Source: Nannocystis exedens
GTDB taxonomy: Bacteria; Myxococcota_A; Polyangia; Nannocystales; Nannocystaceae
Assembly (NCBI RefSeq): GCF_002343915.1
Contig: NZ_NETK01000001.1
Span: forward strand, 10,440,001-10,504,000
DNA: 64,000 nt
Direction of reading: 5' to 3'
The notes beneath the pieces are model-generated. The model searched no databases and was not told the origin of the DNA. It saw only the letters and a list, made by a program, of their open reading frames with translations. The position numbers and the translations under genes were made by a program. Every line of letters starts with the position of its first letter. Within the stretch, counting starts at the first letter, position 1. This document shows, one piece after another, positions 31,627-39,753 of the stretch.

Positions 31627-31722
31627 GGCGAGGCGCCACGATGGCACCTCGCCTTGTTTTTTAAGGCCTTGTTTTTCAAGGCCTTGTTTTTCAAGGCCTT
31701 GTTTTTCAAGGCCTTGTTTTTT
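31627..31722 (+). terminator. Intrinsic terminator followed by four to five tandem mini-terminators
   Basis: First, GGCGAGGCGCC pairs with GGCACCTCGCC (one mismatch) and is followed by TTGTTTTTT: a classic rho-independent terminator after the small lipoprotein gene. Then a 15-bp unit, CAAGGCCTTGTTTTT, repeats about four times to 31722. Each unit is a 10-bp palindrome plus a T-run, that is, a complete small terminator. T-rich tracts are otherwise almost absent in this window. Confidence 0.85.
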
Positions 31723-31841
31723 TGCCCTCGGTCGCTGCCACGAGCAGGCACCACGGTCTTGCCCTCGGCCGCTCGTCACGACCGCTGCGCCGCGTCGCCG
31801 ACTGCACAGCGAAGAGCCGCACGGTTTTGCTAGGGTGAGCC

Positions 31842-32588
31842 ATGCGCCACGACGGCCGCGCCCTCGATCAATTACGACCCTTCTCCCTCGAGCCCGGCTT
31901 CATCGGCTCGGCCCTCGGCTCGGTGCTGGTGGCGACCGGCCGGACGCGGGTGATCTGCACCGCGAGCCGCGAGGCCAAGCCGCCCGGCTGGCTGACGCAG
32001 GGCGGCTGGGTGACGGCCGAATACGCGATGCTGCCCGGGGCCGTACGCCCTCGCGGACGCCGCGAGCCCGACGGCCGGGCCAAGGAGATCCAGCGGCTCA
32101 TCGGCCGCTCCCTGCGGGCGGCGATCGATCTCGAGAAGCTGGTCGGGCCGCAAGGGCCGGTGGCGCTGACGGTCGACTGCGACGTGATCGAGGCCGACGG
32201 CGGGACGCGCACGGCGGCGATCACCGGCGGGATGGTGGCGCTGGCCCTGGCGGTGCGGGCGCTGCAGCGCGAAGGGGTGCTGACGGCCGACCCGGTGCGC
32301 TCGCTGGTGGCGGCGGTCTCGGTCGGGGTGTGCCCGCTGCCGGCCGCCGGCGCCGAGGCGCCGATGCTCGACCTGGCTTACGTGGAGGACAGCCAGGCGG
32401 TGGTCGACTGCAACGTGGTGATGCTCGAGCGCGGCGGGCTGGTCGAGATCCAGGGCACCGGCGAGCGCGGCGGCTTTGACAGGCCGACGCTGTCGCGCAT
32501 GCTCGACCTGGCCGAGTCGGGCATCGCGTCGCTGTTCGCGGGCCAGCGCGCGGCCCTGGCGAAGGTGGCCGAACAGGCAAGATTGTGA
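31842..32588 (+). CDS. rph: Ribonuclease PH
   Basis: A 248-residue phosphorolytic exoribonuclease that trims tRNA 3' ends. It has the family start MRHDGRALDQLRPFSLEPGF, AEYAMLPGAVRPRGRRE, KEIQRLIGRSLRAAIDL, the TVDCDVIEADGGTRTAAITGG catalytic region and the C-terminal EIQGTGERGGFDRPTLSRML. Length and order are normal. It is followed by rdgB, as in many bacteria, and two tRNA genes lie 1 kb downstream. The start at ATG 31842 agrees with family members. Confidence 0.97.
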   Translation: MRHDGRALDQLRPFSLEPGFIGSALGSVLVATGRTRVICTASREAKPPGWLTQGGWVTAEYAMLPGAVRPRGRREPDGRAKEIQRLIGRSLRAAIDLEKLVGPQGPVALTVDCDVIEADGGTRTAAITGGMVALALAVRALQREGVLTADPVRSLVAAVSVGVCPLPAAGAEAPMLDLAYVEDSQAVVDCNVVMLERGGLVEIQGTGERGGFDRPTLSRMLDLAESGIASLFAGQRAALAKVAEQARL

Positions 32589-32620
32589 GTTCGTAAATGA
32601 TCGGGCAGGAACAATCGGGC

Positions 32621-33274
32621 ATGTCCCGAAGGCTGGTGCTGGCGACCAGCAACCCGCACAAGGTGACGGAGCTGGCGGTGATCGTGCGGGCGGCCGGGCT
32701 GCCGCTGACGGTCTGCTCGGCGCGCTCGCTCGGGCCGGCGCCGGAGGTCGCGGAGGATCAAGGCAGCTTCGAGGCGCACGCGCGGCTCAAGGCGCTGACG
32801 ATCGCGGAGTGGCTGCGCAGCCGCGGGGAGCCGGGGACGACGCTGGTGCTGGCCGACGACTCGGGGATCTGCGTGGAGGCGCTGGACGGGGCTCCGGGGG
32901 TCGATTCGGCGTACTTCGCCGGGCCGCAGGCCGACGACGCGGCCAACAACGCCCGCCTGGTGGCCGAGCTGAACGCCCGCGGGCTCGACCGCTCGCCGGC
33001 GTATTACCTGTGCGTGCTGGCGCTGACGCGGGTCGACGGGGCGCCGATCGCCGGCGCGGACGAAGCAGTGCGCCTGTTCACGGGCCGCTGGGACGGGACG
33101 GTGCGGACGACGCCGCGCGGCTCGGGCGGGTTCGGCTACGACCCGTACTTCTGGCCGACCGGCAGCGACCGCTCGTCGGCCGAGCTGCCGCCGGCCGAGA
33201 AGAACGCGCTGTCCCACCGCGGCCGGGCGACGGCGCAGTTGCTGGCGGCGCTGCCGGCGGTGCTGGCCTGCTGA
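32621..33274 (+). CDS. rdgB: Non-canonical purine NTP pyrophosphatase (XTP/dITP)
   Basis: A 217-residue Ham1/RdgB protein that removes dITP, XTP and ITP from the nucleotide pool. Motifs: LVLATSNPHKVTEL at the start, VLADDSGICVEALDGAPGVDSAYFAG, and GSGGFGYDPYFWP; the C-terminal KNALSHRGRA is diagnostic. The start ATG at 32621 is part of a 14-bp repeat unit (GGCATG at 32618), with the previous unit at 32604. The gap to rph is 32 bp, so the two genes form an operon. Confidence 0.96.
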   Translation: MSRRLVLATSNPHKVTELAVIVRAAGLPLTVCSARSLGPAPEVAEDQGSFEAHARLKALTIAEWLRSRGEPGTTLVLADDSGICVEALDGAPGVDSAYFAGPQADDAANNARLVAELNARGLDRSPAYYLCVLALTRVDGAPIAGADEAVRLFTGRWDGTVRTTPRGSGGFGYDPYFWPTGSDRSSAELPPAEKNALSHRGRATAQLLAALPAVLAC

Positions 33275-33631
33275 GCGGGCGACGAGGCGGGCGGATCTTG
33301 CGAGGCCGCAAGGTGAGGCCTCGGCGGTGAGGCCGAGGCGTCGCAGGGCGGCGGTGCGGGCCGGCGCGCACGACCAGGACCCAGGCGATCGTGCGGGCCT
33401 CCTCACCAGCAGCCCGGTCCGGTTCGCCCTGGCGCTGCACGCCGTCGGCACGGCGGGCCTCGTGATCCGCGGCGGCGAGGGGGCGTGGCGCTCGGTCGCG
33501 GGGACCGGAACGAGGCGAGCGTGCGGGCGCCGGGCCTTCGTGGGGCGTCGGCCGGAGGAGGCGCGCCGAGGGCGGCGGGGGTTCGTGGCGCTGGATCGCG
33601 GCCCGGGGGTCGTGTATGGTCCGGGACCGCT
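33275..33631. other. Gene-free stretch before tRNA-Pro
   Basis: No convincing gene on either strand; open frames here are GC-driven Arg/Gly-rich translations. The promoter for the tRNA pair should be near 33590-33630 (GTATGGTCC), but I cannot fix it. Confidence 0.45.
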
Positions 33632-33708
33632 CGGGGCGTAGCGCAGTCTGGTAGCGCGCCTGCTTTGGGTGCAGGATGCCGGAGGTTCGAATCCTCTCGC
33701 CCCGACCA
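33632..33708 (+). tRNA. tRNA-Pro (anticodon TGG)
   Basis: 77 bases including an encoded CCA. The acceptor arms are CGGGGCG and CGCCCCG, the D-arm GCGCAGTCTGGTAGCGC, the anticodon stem GCCTGC/GCAGG with loop TTTGGGT (TGG), and the T-arm GGAGGTTCGAATCCTCT. It is close to E. coli tRNA-Pro(UGG). Confidence 0.97.
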
Positions 33709-33760
33709 ATTTCTCGTTTCACGGCCGTCCGCGGCCTGTTCCACGGCCTCCCCAGGCCCG

Positions 33761-33834
33761 GCGCCCATAGCTCAGTTGGATAGAGCATCGGCCTTCTAAG
33801 CCGAGGGTCCCAGGTTCGAATCCTGGTGGGCGCG
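33761..33834 (+). tRNA. tRNA-Arg (anticodon TCT)
   Basis: 74 bases without an encoded CCA. The acceptor arms are GCGCCCA and TGGGCGC with discriminator G, the D-arm AGCTCAGTTGGATAGAGC, the anticodon loop CTTCTAA (TCT), and the T-arm CCAGGTTCGAATCCTGG. It lies 52 bp after tRNA-Pro and is probably cotranscribed. Confidence 0.96.
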
Positions 33835-33864
33835 TCGCGTTCGCGCCCGGCCGCGGAAAAGGCT

Positions 33865-34647
33865 TCAGGCGCGGGCGGCCCGCCAGGCGGCGGCGAAGCG
33901 ACGCGCGCGCTCGGGGTCGACAGGACCGCCGGCGCGGCCGTCGGCTCGCAGGGCGCTGCCGACGATGACGCCGTCGCACAGGCCGGCGAGGACCGGCAGG
34001 GCGGCCTCGGTGGCGCCGCTGGCGACGTAGAGCGGGACGCCGCCGGCGGCCGCCCGGACGCGGCGCAGGTGGTCGGGGTCGACGGCCTCGCCGGTGCCGC
34101 TGCCGGTGACGAGGACGGCGTCGGCGAGGCCGCGCTGGACGAGGTCGCGGGTCTCGTCGGCGAGGTCGCGGGCGGCGAGCGGGGCGGAGTGCTTGACGGC
34201 GACGTCGGCCCAGATCGCGAGGTCGGGCCGCCCGAGCTCGCGCCGCAAGCGGAGGACCTCGGCGGCCTGCCCCTCGACGAGGCCCTGATCGGTGACGCGC
34301 GCGCCCGAGAGGACGTTGATCCGCACGCTGGCGGCGCCGACGACGACGGCGATGGCGACGGCGGCGAGGCCGTCGTTGCGCAGGACGTTGATGCCGAGAG
34401 CGAGGTCGGGGCAGGCGTCGCGCACGGCGAGGGCGCAGGCGGTGATGCCGGCGATCGTGACCGGAGGGACATGTCCCTTGAAGAAGGGGACGTCGCCGAA
34501 GTTCTCGACGACGGCGAGGTCGAAGCCGGCGGCGGCGAGGGCCTGCGCGTCGCGGGCGACGGCGCGGGCGATCGCGGCGACGGGCTCGCTGCTCCGCGGG
34601 CTGCCGGGGAGCGGCGGGAGGTGCAAGACGCCGACGAGGCTGCGCAT
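33865..34647 (-). CDS. BtpA/SgcQ family TIM-barrel protein
   Basis: A 260-residue protein of the BtpA family. Visible: MRSLVGVLHLPPLPGSP at the N-terminus, VVENFGDVPFFKGHVPP, LGINVLRND, RINVLSGARVTDQGLVEGQA and VSGSGTG/ADAVLVTGSGTGEAVDPD, ending with VIVGSALRADG. BtpA is linked to photosystem I stability in cyanobacteria, and relatives in heterotrophs (SgcQ) are probably sugar or nucleoside metabolism enzymes, so the role here is not known. A GGGACATGTCCC in this gene encodes the native GHVPP motif and is not counted as a repeat unit. The gene is convergent with the tRNA pair. Confidence 0.88.
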   Translation of the reverse strand: MRSLVGVLHLPPLPGSPRSSEPVAAIARAVARDAQALAAAGFDLAVVENFGDVPFFKGHVPPVTIAGITACALAVRDACPDLALGINVLRNDGLAAVAIAVVVGAASVRINVLSGARVTDQGLVEGQAAEVLRLRRELGRPDLAIWADVAVKHSAPLAARDLADETRDLVQRGLADAVLVTGSGTGEAVDPDHLRRVRAAAGGVPLYVASGATEAALPVLAGLCDGVIVGSALRADGRAGGPVDPERARRFAAAWRAARA

Positions 34648-35188
34648 GGCGGCGAAGGTAGCAGCGATGCCGCGCGGGCGCAGCCGGCGAGCGGGAGTGG
34701 GTTCGCGGAGACACGCACGACGAGGGTGCGTCGCGCGGATGAAGGCCGAGCACCCGTGCGCGAGGCGGCCACGACGCGTGGCGGTGATCGAGATCGCGGG
34801 CGACTTGGGCGGCAGCAGGGCCGCGACGCGACCCGGTGGTCGAGATCGATGGCGAGCCGGTCGGCAGCAGGGCCGCGACGACATGCGGTGGTCGAGATCG
34901 ATGGCGAGCCGGTCGGCGGTGCGCGAGGCGGAGATCCGACCACGCCGACGCGAGCTCGACTCGCGAGCGCGGGGCCGGCGAGCACGAGGCGTTCGTGCCC
35001 GTGCGCAGCGAGCTGCGCTGCGGCGATGGAGACAGATTCGCGTGGACGCGGCCCGGTGGCCGAAGAGGCGGCTGCGCGCTCGGCCGAGCGCATCGACCCG
35101 CGAACGCGCGCGCCGGGGATCGCCGGTGATCGCCCGCACACGCGGCGCACACGCGGCGCGGATAGCGTCGGCGCAGGAGGTGTTCGGC
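34648..35188. other. Gene-free region with 52-bp tandem repeat
   Basis: No gene. From about 34780 to 34925 a 52-53-bp unit containing GTCGAGATCGATGGCGAGCC and CAGCAGGGCCGCGACG occurs about two and a half times (GTCGAGATCG-type starts at 34786, 34839 and 34891). The rest shows nothing I can support. Confidence 0.55.
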
Positions 35189-36271
35189 ATGCGGGGGACG
35201 TGGACGATCGCGGCGGCGCTGGTGGTCGGGGGTTGCGGCGACAGCGGGCCGGGGACGAGCACGGGCGGGGCCAGCGAGGCGACGACGACGGGGACGTCGA
35301 CCGACGCGAGCGCGACGATGACGACGGGACCGACGACGACGGAGCCGGATCCCCCGACGAGCGGGACGACGACGACGACGACGGGACCGACGACGACGTC
35401 ACCGACGACGGGCGAGCCGGCGGAGTGCCAGACGGCCGCCGATTGCCAGGCGCCGACGTGCCAGGCGCCGACCTGCGAGGCCGGGGTGTGCGGGACGATG
35501 AACCTGGCCGAAGGGACACCCGTGGACGATCTGCCGGGCGACTGCCGGGCGACGGTGTGCGACGGCGGCGGCGGGACGAAGGAGATCCCGACCGACGATC
35601 CGCCGCCGCAGGCGCCCGGGGACTGCAAGCTGGCTGGCTGTCTTCAGGGGCAGGTCGAGTACACGCCGGCCGACGACGACCTGCCGAACGACGACAACGA
35701 CTGCACGATCGACACGTGCATGGCCGGTGAGCCGGTGTTCTCGGCCAAGCCGATGCACAGCCCGTGCGGGCCGATGGGGGCGAACTTCTGCCACTCCGAC
35801 GCGAGCTGCCAGGCGTGCAGGGAGGTCACCGACGCGTGCGAGGACTACGGGGCGGAGCCGCACGAGACGCAGGCGACCGCCCACAGCCTCGGCGAGATCA
35901 CCGACGCCGACGCCAGTGGGTCGTTCGCCTGCGGGACGATCCAGGGCGCCGGCGACGTCGACTGGTACACGTTCAGCGGGGTCGACGCGTTCCTCAACAT
36001 GGTCGACCCGTCGCGCACGCTGGTGGCCGAGAACGACGCCGGCCGGCTGTGCGTGTACCTGCAGTGCGACAGCGGCACGACGACGGTGACGTGCGGCGGG
36101 AACGACACGCCCGACACCGCGCCGATGGGCCAGAAGGGCTGCTGCGGGCTCGGGACGGTGTCGCCGGCGCTGAACTGCACGGGGCTCGACGACTCGGCGA
36201 AGGTGTGGATCAAGGTCGACAACCCGGAGATGCTGGCCTGCGTGCCGTACCGGCTCGACTACCACTTCTAG
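35189..36271 (+). CDS. Lipoprotein with Thr-rich linker and PPC-like beta domain
   Basis: A 360-residue lipoprotein with lipobox VVGGC (Cys16) followed by about 60 residues of Thr/Ser/Gly, typical of Nannocystis exported proteins. Then come Cys-rich modules (CQTAADCQAPTCQAPTCEAGVCG; DCTIDTCMAGEP; CGPMGANFCHSDASCQACREVTDAC) and, from about residue 235, a domain EPHETQATAHSLGEITDADASGSFACGTIQGAGDVDWYTFSG, which resembles pre-peptidase C-terminal-like beta-sandwiches. An AGGAGG site lies 8 bases before the ATG. It is likely a cell-surface binding protein; its ligand is unknown. Two 14-bp units (35635, 35649) lie in frame. Confidence 0.75.
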   Translation: MRGTWTIAAALVVGGCGDSGPGTSTGGASEATTTGTSTDASATMTTGPTTTEPDPPTSGTTTTTTGPTTTSPTTGEPAECQTAADCQAPTCQAPTCEAGVCGTMNLAEGTPVDDLPGDCRATVCDGGGGTKEIPTDDPPPQAPGDCKLAGCLQGQVEYTPADDDLPNDDNDCTIDTCMAGEPVFSAKPMHSPCGPMGANFCHSDASCQACREVTDACEDYGAEPHETQATAHSLGEITDADASGSFACGTIQGAGDVDWYTFSGVDAFLNMVDPSRTLVAENDAGRLCVYLQCDSGTTTVTCGGNDTPDTAPMGQKGCCGLGTVSPALNCTGLDDSAKVWIKVDNPEMLACVPYRLDYHF

Positions 36272-36608
36272 GCCGACCCCTGCAGCGCGGACGCGCCTCG
36301 ACGGACCTGTCTGGTCGCGCCGCGCGGTCGGTGGTGACGCTCGCCGGTGCGAATGAGCTGTCCCCAGGGACAGGCGCGAGCCGGGCGGCGGGTCGAGCGT
36401 GCGCGGCGGGGCCGCGTGCCATCGCAGCCGTCCGATCCCGACGCGGCCTGGACGGGGCCGTGACGAGCTCGCGGGCGACGGTCTCGCCCCGCGCTGACCC
36501 GGGCTCCGCGGGGCGTCGCCAACGCCCCCGGTCGCCGGGGGTCGGCAAGGCCCGGGCCGTGACCGTGAGGACATGCTCGATCGGGCATGCCCTCGCAGAC
36601 AGAGACGG
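36272..36608. repeat. Gene-free stretch with two sets of 14-bp units
   Basis: Units occur at 36290 and 36304, at 36355 and 36369 (GAGCTGTCCCC pairs with GGGACAG), and in an array at 36556, 36570, 36584 and 36598 that ends at the stop codon (36609) of the histidine phosphatase gene. GAGGACATGC and GCATGCCCTC can pair with one mismatch. No gene is present. Confidence 0.65.
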
Positions 36609-37232
36609 TCAGGCGGTCGTGATCAGCGACGGGGGCAGGTGGCCGGTGTCGTTGTAGTTGATCAGCGCCTCGAAGTCTTCCTGGTAGATCCGGAGCTCGG
36701 TGATCCCGCAGTGCGAGCAGTCGAAGCGGCTCCAGGCCTCGTAGGGCAGGCGCAGGGTGTGGGCGACGAGGTAGCGGATCAGGTTGCCGTGGGTGAAGAT
36801 GACCGCGAACTGGGTCTGCTTCGGGGCGCGGAAGAAGCGGTCGCGGACCTTCTCGACCTGCTTGACGGTGAGCGCCCGGTCCTCGGGGCTGGTGAACGGC
36901 AGGCCGGGGTGGACGCCGAACTCGGCGACGCGGTTGGCGTCGACGATCGGCAGGACCTCGTGGAGGTACGGCTTGACCTTGATCCGGTCGATGTGGAGCT
37001 CGTGCGCGGCGATCTCGGCGGTCTGCAGGGCGCGCGGCCAGGGGCTCGAGAACAGGCCCTCGAACCGACCCTGGGCGGCGTCGAGGATCTGGGCCAGGCG
37101 CCTTCCGGTGCGCACGGCCTGGCGCCGGCCCAGCGGGGTGAGGCCCCAGACGGTGTCGCCCTCGTCGCCGATCCGCTCGTAGTGGCCGTGCCGGACGAGG
37201 ATGACCCGGCTGTGGACGACTTCGAGGCTCAT
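36609..37232 (-). CDS. Histidine phosphatase (phosphoglycerate mutase-like)
   Basis: A 207-residue member of the histidine phosphatase superfamily. The catalytic RHGHYE motif lies at residues 14-19, SSPWPRALQTAEI provides the second Arg site, and IFTHGNLIRYL holds the second catalytic His. A CSHCGITELRIY stretch near the C-terminus is unusual. Likely a small-molecule or protein phosphatase; bacteria with this layout are often annotated as PGAM/SixA-like. The ATG at 37232 is 12 residues before the RHG motif. The gene follows a GIY-YIG gene on the same strand with a 38-bp gap. Confidence 0.88.
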   Translation of the reverse strand: MSLEVVHSRVILVRHGHYERIGDEGDTVWGLTPLGRRQAVRTGRRLAQILDAAQGRFEGLFSSPWPRALQTAEIAAHELHIDRIKVKPYLHEVLPIVDANRVAEFGVHPGLPFTSPEDRALTVKQVEKVRDRFFRAPKQTQFAVIFTHGNLIRYLVAHTLRLPYEAWSRFDCSHCGITELRIYQEDFEALINYNDTGHLPPSLITTA

Positions 37233-37270
37233 AGGGCGCGGCGGCGCTTTGTAACACGGGGCCGGGGGGC

Positions 37271-37570
37271 TCACAAAGGAGTCACGGCGAGCCGCCGCAG
37301 CCGCCGCCACAGCGCGAGGTCCCCCGCCACGAGCCGCTCCTTGTCGGCCCGCCGGAGGGCCTTGAGCGCGTACTCCAACTGCCGGGCGTGCCGCGGCAGC
37401 TGCTGCCCGCGCTTCCACGCGACCTCGACCGGCAACCGCGCGCGCGTGTACTTGGCGCCCTTGCCGGCGTTGTGGGTGGCGAGGCGACGCGCGAGGTCGT
37501 CGGTGATGCCGGCGTACAGCGAGCCGTCGGCGCAGCGGAGGAGGTAGACGGTGTAGCGCCGCTCGGGCAC
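37271..37570 (-). CDS. GIY-YIG nuclease-domain protein (UPF0213 family)
   Basis: A 99-residue single-domain protein. [47 protein letters not shown] contains the two-strand GIY-YIG core (VYLL...LYAG), the Arg in the first helix and the Tyr; the catalytic Glu is in [12 protein letters not shown]. Proteins of this size (UhbP-like) act on DNA in repair or recombination, though few have been tested. The start is GTG at 37570. Confidence 0.9.
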   Translation of the reverse strand: MPERRYTVYLLRCADGSLYAGITDDLARRLATHNAGKGAKYTRARLPVEVAWKRGQQLPRHARQLEYALKALRRADKERLVAGDLALWRRLRRLAVTPL

Positions 37571-37725
37571 GGGGGAGCACGATACTCGCGAATCGCCCGG
37601 CGCGAGGAGCGAGGCGGCGCCCCCGGGCGTGGGCGCCGCGCTCCGAAGGGCGGGCGAGGGCGCGGACGGAGGGCGAGGCGCGCCGGCGGGCGCAGCGGTG
37701 GGCCGTCGAGGGCGGAGCGCGGGGC
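37571..37725. other. Short GC-rich gap
   Basis: Nothing recognisable. It separates the GIY-YIG gene from recQ on the same strand. Confidence 0.4.
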
Positions 37726-39753
37726 TCAGCCGGCGGCGGCGATCACCTCGAGCAGGCCGGCGCCGTACTTGTCGGCCTTGGCCGGGCCGATCCCGTGGGC
37801 GAGGAGCAGCTGGTCGCGGCTGCGCGGGCGCAGCAGCGCGAGGTCGCGCAGGCTGCGATCGCTGGCGACGACGTAGGGCGGGACGCCCTCGCGGCTGGCG
37901 ACCTGCATGCGGTGGGCGCGGAGTCGCTCGAACAGGGCCAGGGCGGCGGCGTCGAGCACGGCCTCCGGCTCGCGCGCGCGAGCGCTGGCCTTCGGGGCAT
38001 GTCCTGCGAAGCCTGTCTCAGGGAGCATGTCCTTTGTGGCAGGCCGGACGCGCGGCGGCAGCAGCAGGCGGGCCGGCAGCTCGCCGCGCATGACGCGGCG
38101 GCCGATGTCGGTCAGGACGACGACCGGGCGGTCGTCGCCGGTGAAGTCGACCCAGCCGGCGACGACGCAGCGGCGCAGCAGGCGGAGCAGCCAGGCGCCG
38201 TCGTGCTCGCGCAGGGCGCCGAAGGTGGGGGTGTTCACCAGGCCGGTGCGCTCGAGCCGCTCGTCGGCGGCGCCGCGCAGCAGGCTGACCGCCGCCTGCA
38301 GGCCGAAGCGGCGGTGGATCCGGGCGACCGCGCTGAGCGCCTTGCGGACGATGAGGGTGGTGGCCTCGGGGTCGTCGTCGGCCTCGGCCGAGAGCTGGCG
38401 ACACACGTCGCAGCGACCGCAGCCGCCCAGCGCCTCGCCCTCGTCGCCGAAGTAGCGGAGGATCGCGTCGTGCCGGCACGAGCCGCCCTCGGCCCAGCGC
38501 ATCAGCTCGAGGAAGGTGTTCCACTTGTGCTCGACGACCGCGGGCGCGGGCGAGCTGTCGTCGCCGCCGCCGCGCTCGATCAGCCGCCGCCGCAGCGGCA
38601 GGTCGCCGGGGGCGATCAGCAAGAGGCCCAGCGCGTCGCGGCCGTCGCGGCCGGCCCGGCCGACCTCCTGGTAGTAGGCCTCGATCGAGCCCGGCGGGGC
38701 GAGGTGGATCACCGCCCGCACGTCGCCGCGGTCGATGCCCATGCCGAAGGCGTTGGTGGCGACGACGACGTCGAGCTCGCCGCGCGAGAACCGGGCCTGG
38801 ACCTTCTCGCGCTGCGGGCCCTCCAGGCCGGCGTGGTAGGCCTCGGCCCGCCAGCCGCGGGCGACCAGCCGGACCGTCTCCTGCTCGGTGACCTTGCGGG
38901 TGGGGGCGTAGATGATGGCTGTCCCGGAGGACATGTCCTCCGCGGCATGTCCCGCAGGACGGGCGCCCGGGCCGCGGCCGAGCGCCTGCTCGAGGGTGCG
39001 ATCGACCAGCCGCTCGCGCGCGCGGCGGTCCTCCTCCTCGGCGACGTGCAGGGCGAGGTTGGGGCGGGCGAAGCCGCGGACGATCTGCGGGGTGTCGGCC
39101 GGCAAGCCGAGGCGCGAGAGGATCTCGTCGCGCACGACGGGGGTGGCGGTGGCGGTGCAGGCGAGGACGCGCGCGCGCGGGAGATCGGCCAGGAGCTCGC
39201 CGATCTGCAGGTACTCCGGGCGGAAGTCGTGGCCCCACTCGCTGATGCAGTGGGCCTCGTCGACGGCGACCAGGGGGACGGCGATCCGGCGGCAGATCTC
39301 GCGGAAGGCGGGCGCGCCGAGCCGCTCGGGGGCGACGTAGACGAGCTTGTAGTGGCCGCGCGCCATGTTGCCGAGGCGGGCGCTGATCTCGGGCCCGGGC
39401 AAGGTGCTGGCGAGGAAGGTGGCGGTGACGCCCCGCGCCTCGAGGGCGCGCACCTGGTCGGCCATGAGGGCGATCAGCGGCGAGAGGACGATGGTGGTGC
39501 CCGGCAAGGCGCTGGCCGGGAGCTGAAAGGTGAGGCTCTTGCCGCCGCCGGTGGGCGCGACCAGCAGCAGCCGCCGCCGCTGCATGAGGACCTCGATCGC
39601 CTCGGCCTGACCTGGCCGAAAGGACTGGTAGCCGAGCCGCCGCAGGGCGCCGAGGAAGTCGGGCGCGTCCTCAGAGCCGAGCTCCGCCCGCGCTGCCCCG
39701 GGGCCGGCAGGCCGAACCGTCGCGTCGTGCTCGTGGGCGCCGGGAGAGGTCAC
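37726..39753 (-). CDS. recQ: ATP-dependent DNA helicase RecQ
   Basis: A 675-residue RecQ with all parts: [14 protein letters not shown], Walker [35 protein letters not shown], helicase domain 2 ([39 protein letters not shown]), the four-Cys zinc site ([12 protein letters not shown]...CGRCDVC), a winged helix and a C-terminal HRDC domain. Two 14-bp repeat arrays lie in frame: one (38916-38971) adds [14 protein letters not shown] just before the IIYAPTRK motif, and the other (37996-38051) codes for [17 protein letters not shown] between the winged helix and HRDC. The start is GTG at 39753, overlapping the stop of the upstream gene (GTGA). Confidence 0.95.
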   Translation of the reverse strand: MTSPGAHEHDATVRPAGPGAARAELGSEDAPDFLGALRRLGYQSFRPGQAEAIEVLMQRRRLLLVAPTGGGKSLTFQLPASALPGTTIVLSPLIALMADQVRALEARGVTATFLASTLPGPEISARLGNMARGHYKLVYVAPERLGAPAFREICRRIAVPLVAVDEAHCISEWGHDFRPEYLQIGELLADLPRARVLACTATATPVVRDEILSRLGLPADTPQIVRGFARPNLALHVAEEEDRRARERLVDRTLEQALGRGPGARPAGHAAEDMSSGTAIIYAPTRKVTEQETVRLVARGWRAEAYHAGLEGPQREKVQARFSRGELDVVVATNAFGMGIDRGDVRAVIHLAPPGSIEAYYQEVGRAGRDGRDALGLLLIAPGDLPLRRRLIERGGGDDSSPAPAVVEHKWNTFLELMRWAEGGSCRHDAILRYFGDEGEALGGCGRCDVCRQLSAEADDDPEATTLIVRKALSAVARIHRRFGLQAAVSLLRGAADERLERTGLVNTPTFGALREHDGAWLLRLLRRCVVAGWVDFTGDDRPVVVLTDIGRRVMRGELPARLLLPPRVRPATKDMLPETGFAGHAPKASARAREPEAVLDAAALALFERLRAHRMQVASREGVPPYVVASDRSLRDLALLRPRSRDQLLLAHGIGPAKADKYGAGLLEVIAAAG
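37996..38051. repeat. In-frame 14-bp array in recQ, RQC-HRDC linker
   Basis: Four units at 37996, 38010, 38024 and 38038 (GGCATG, AGCCTG, AGCATG, GGCAGG) in a flexible linker. Confidence 0.7.
38916..38971. repeat. In-frame 14-bp array in recQ before helicase motif IV
   Basis: Units at 38916, 38930, 38944 and 38958; the middle ones are GACATGTCCTCCGC and GGCATGTCCCGCAG. They encode a stretch absent from typical RecQ between the two helicase lobes. Confidence 0.7.

Noticed and set aside
31595-31760. Small minus-strand protein with KNKALKNKAL repeats after the small lipoprotein
   Set aside because: It is only the translation of the tandem CAAGGCCTTGTTTTT terminator repeat.
34462-34490. GGGACATGTCCC in the BtpA-like gene as a 14-bp repeat unit
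   Set aside because: It encodes the family-conserved DVPFFKGHVPP segment, so protein constraint explains it, and the next unit at 14 bp is weak.
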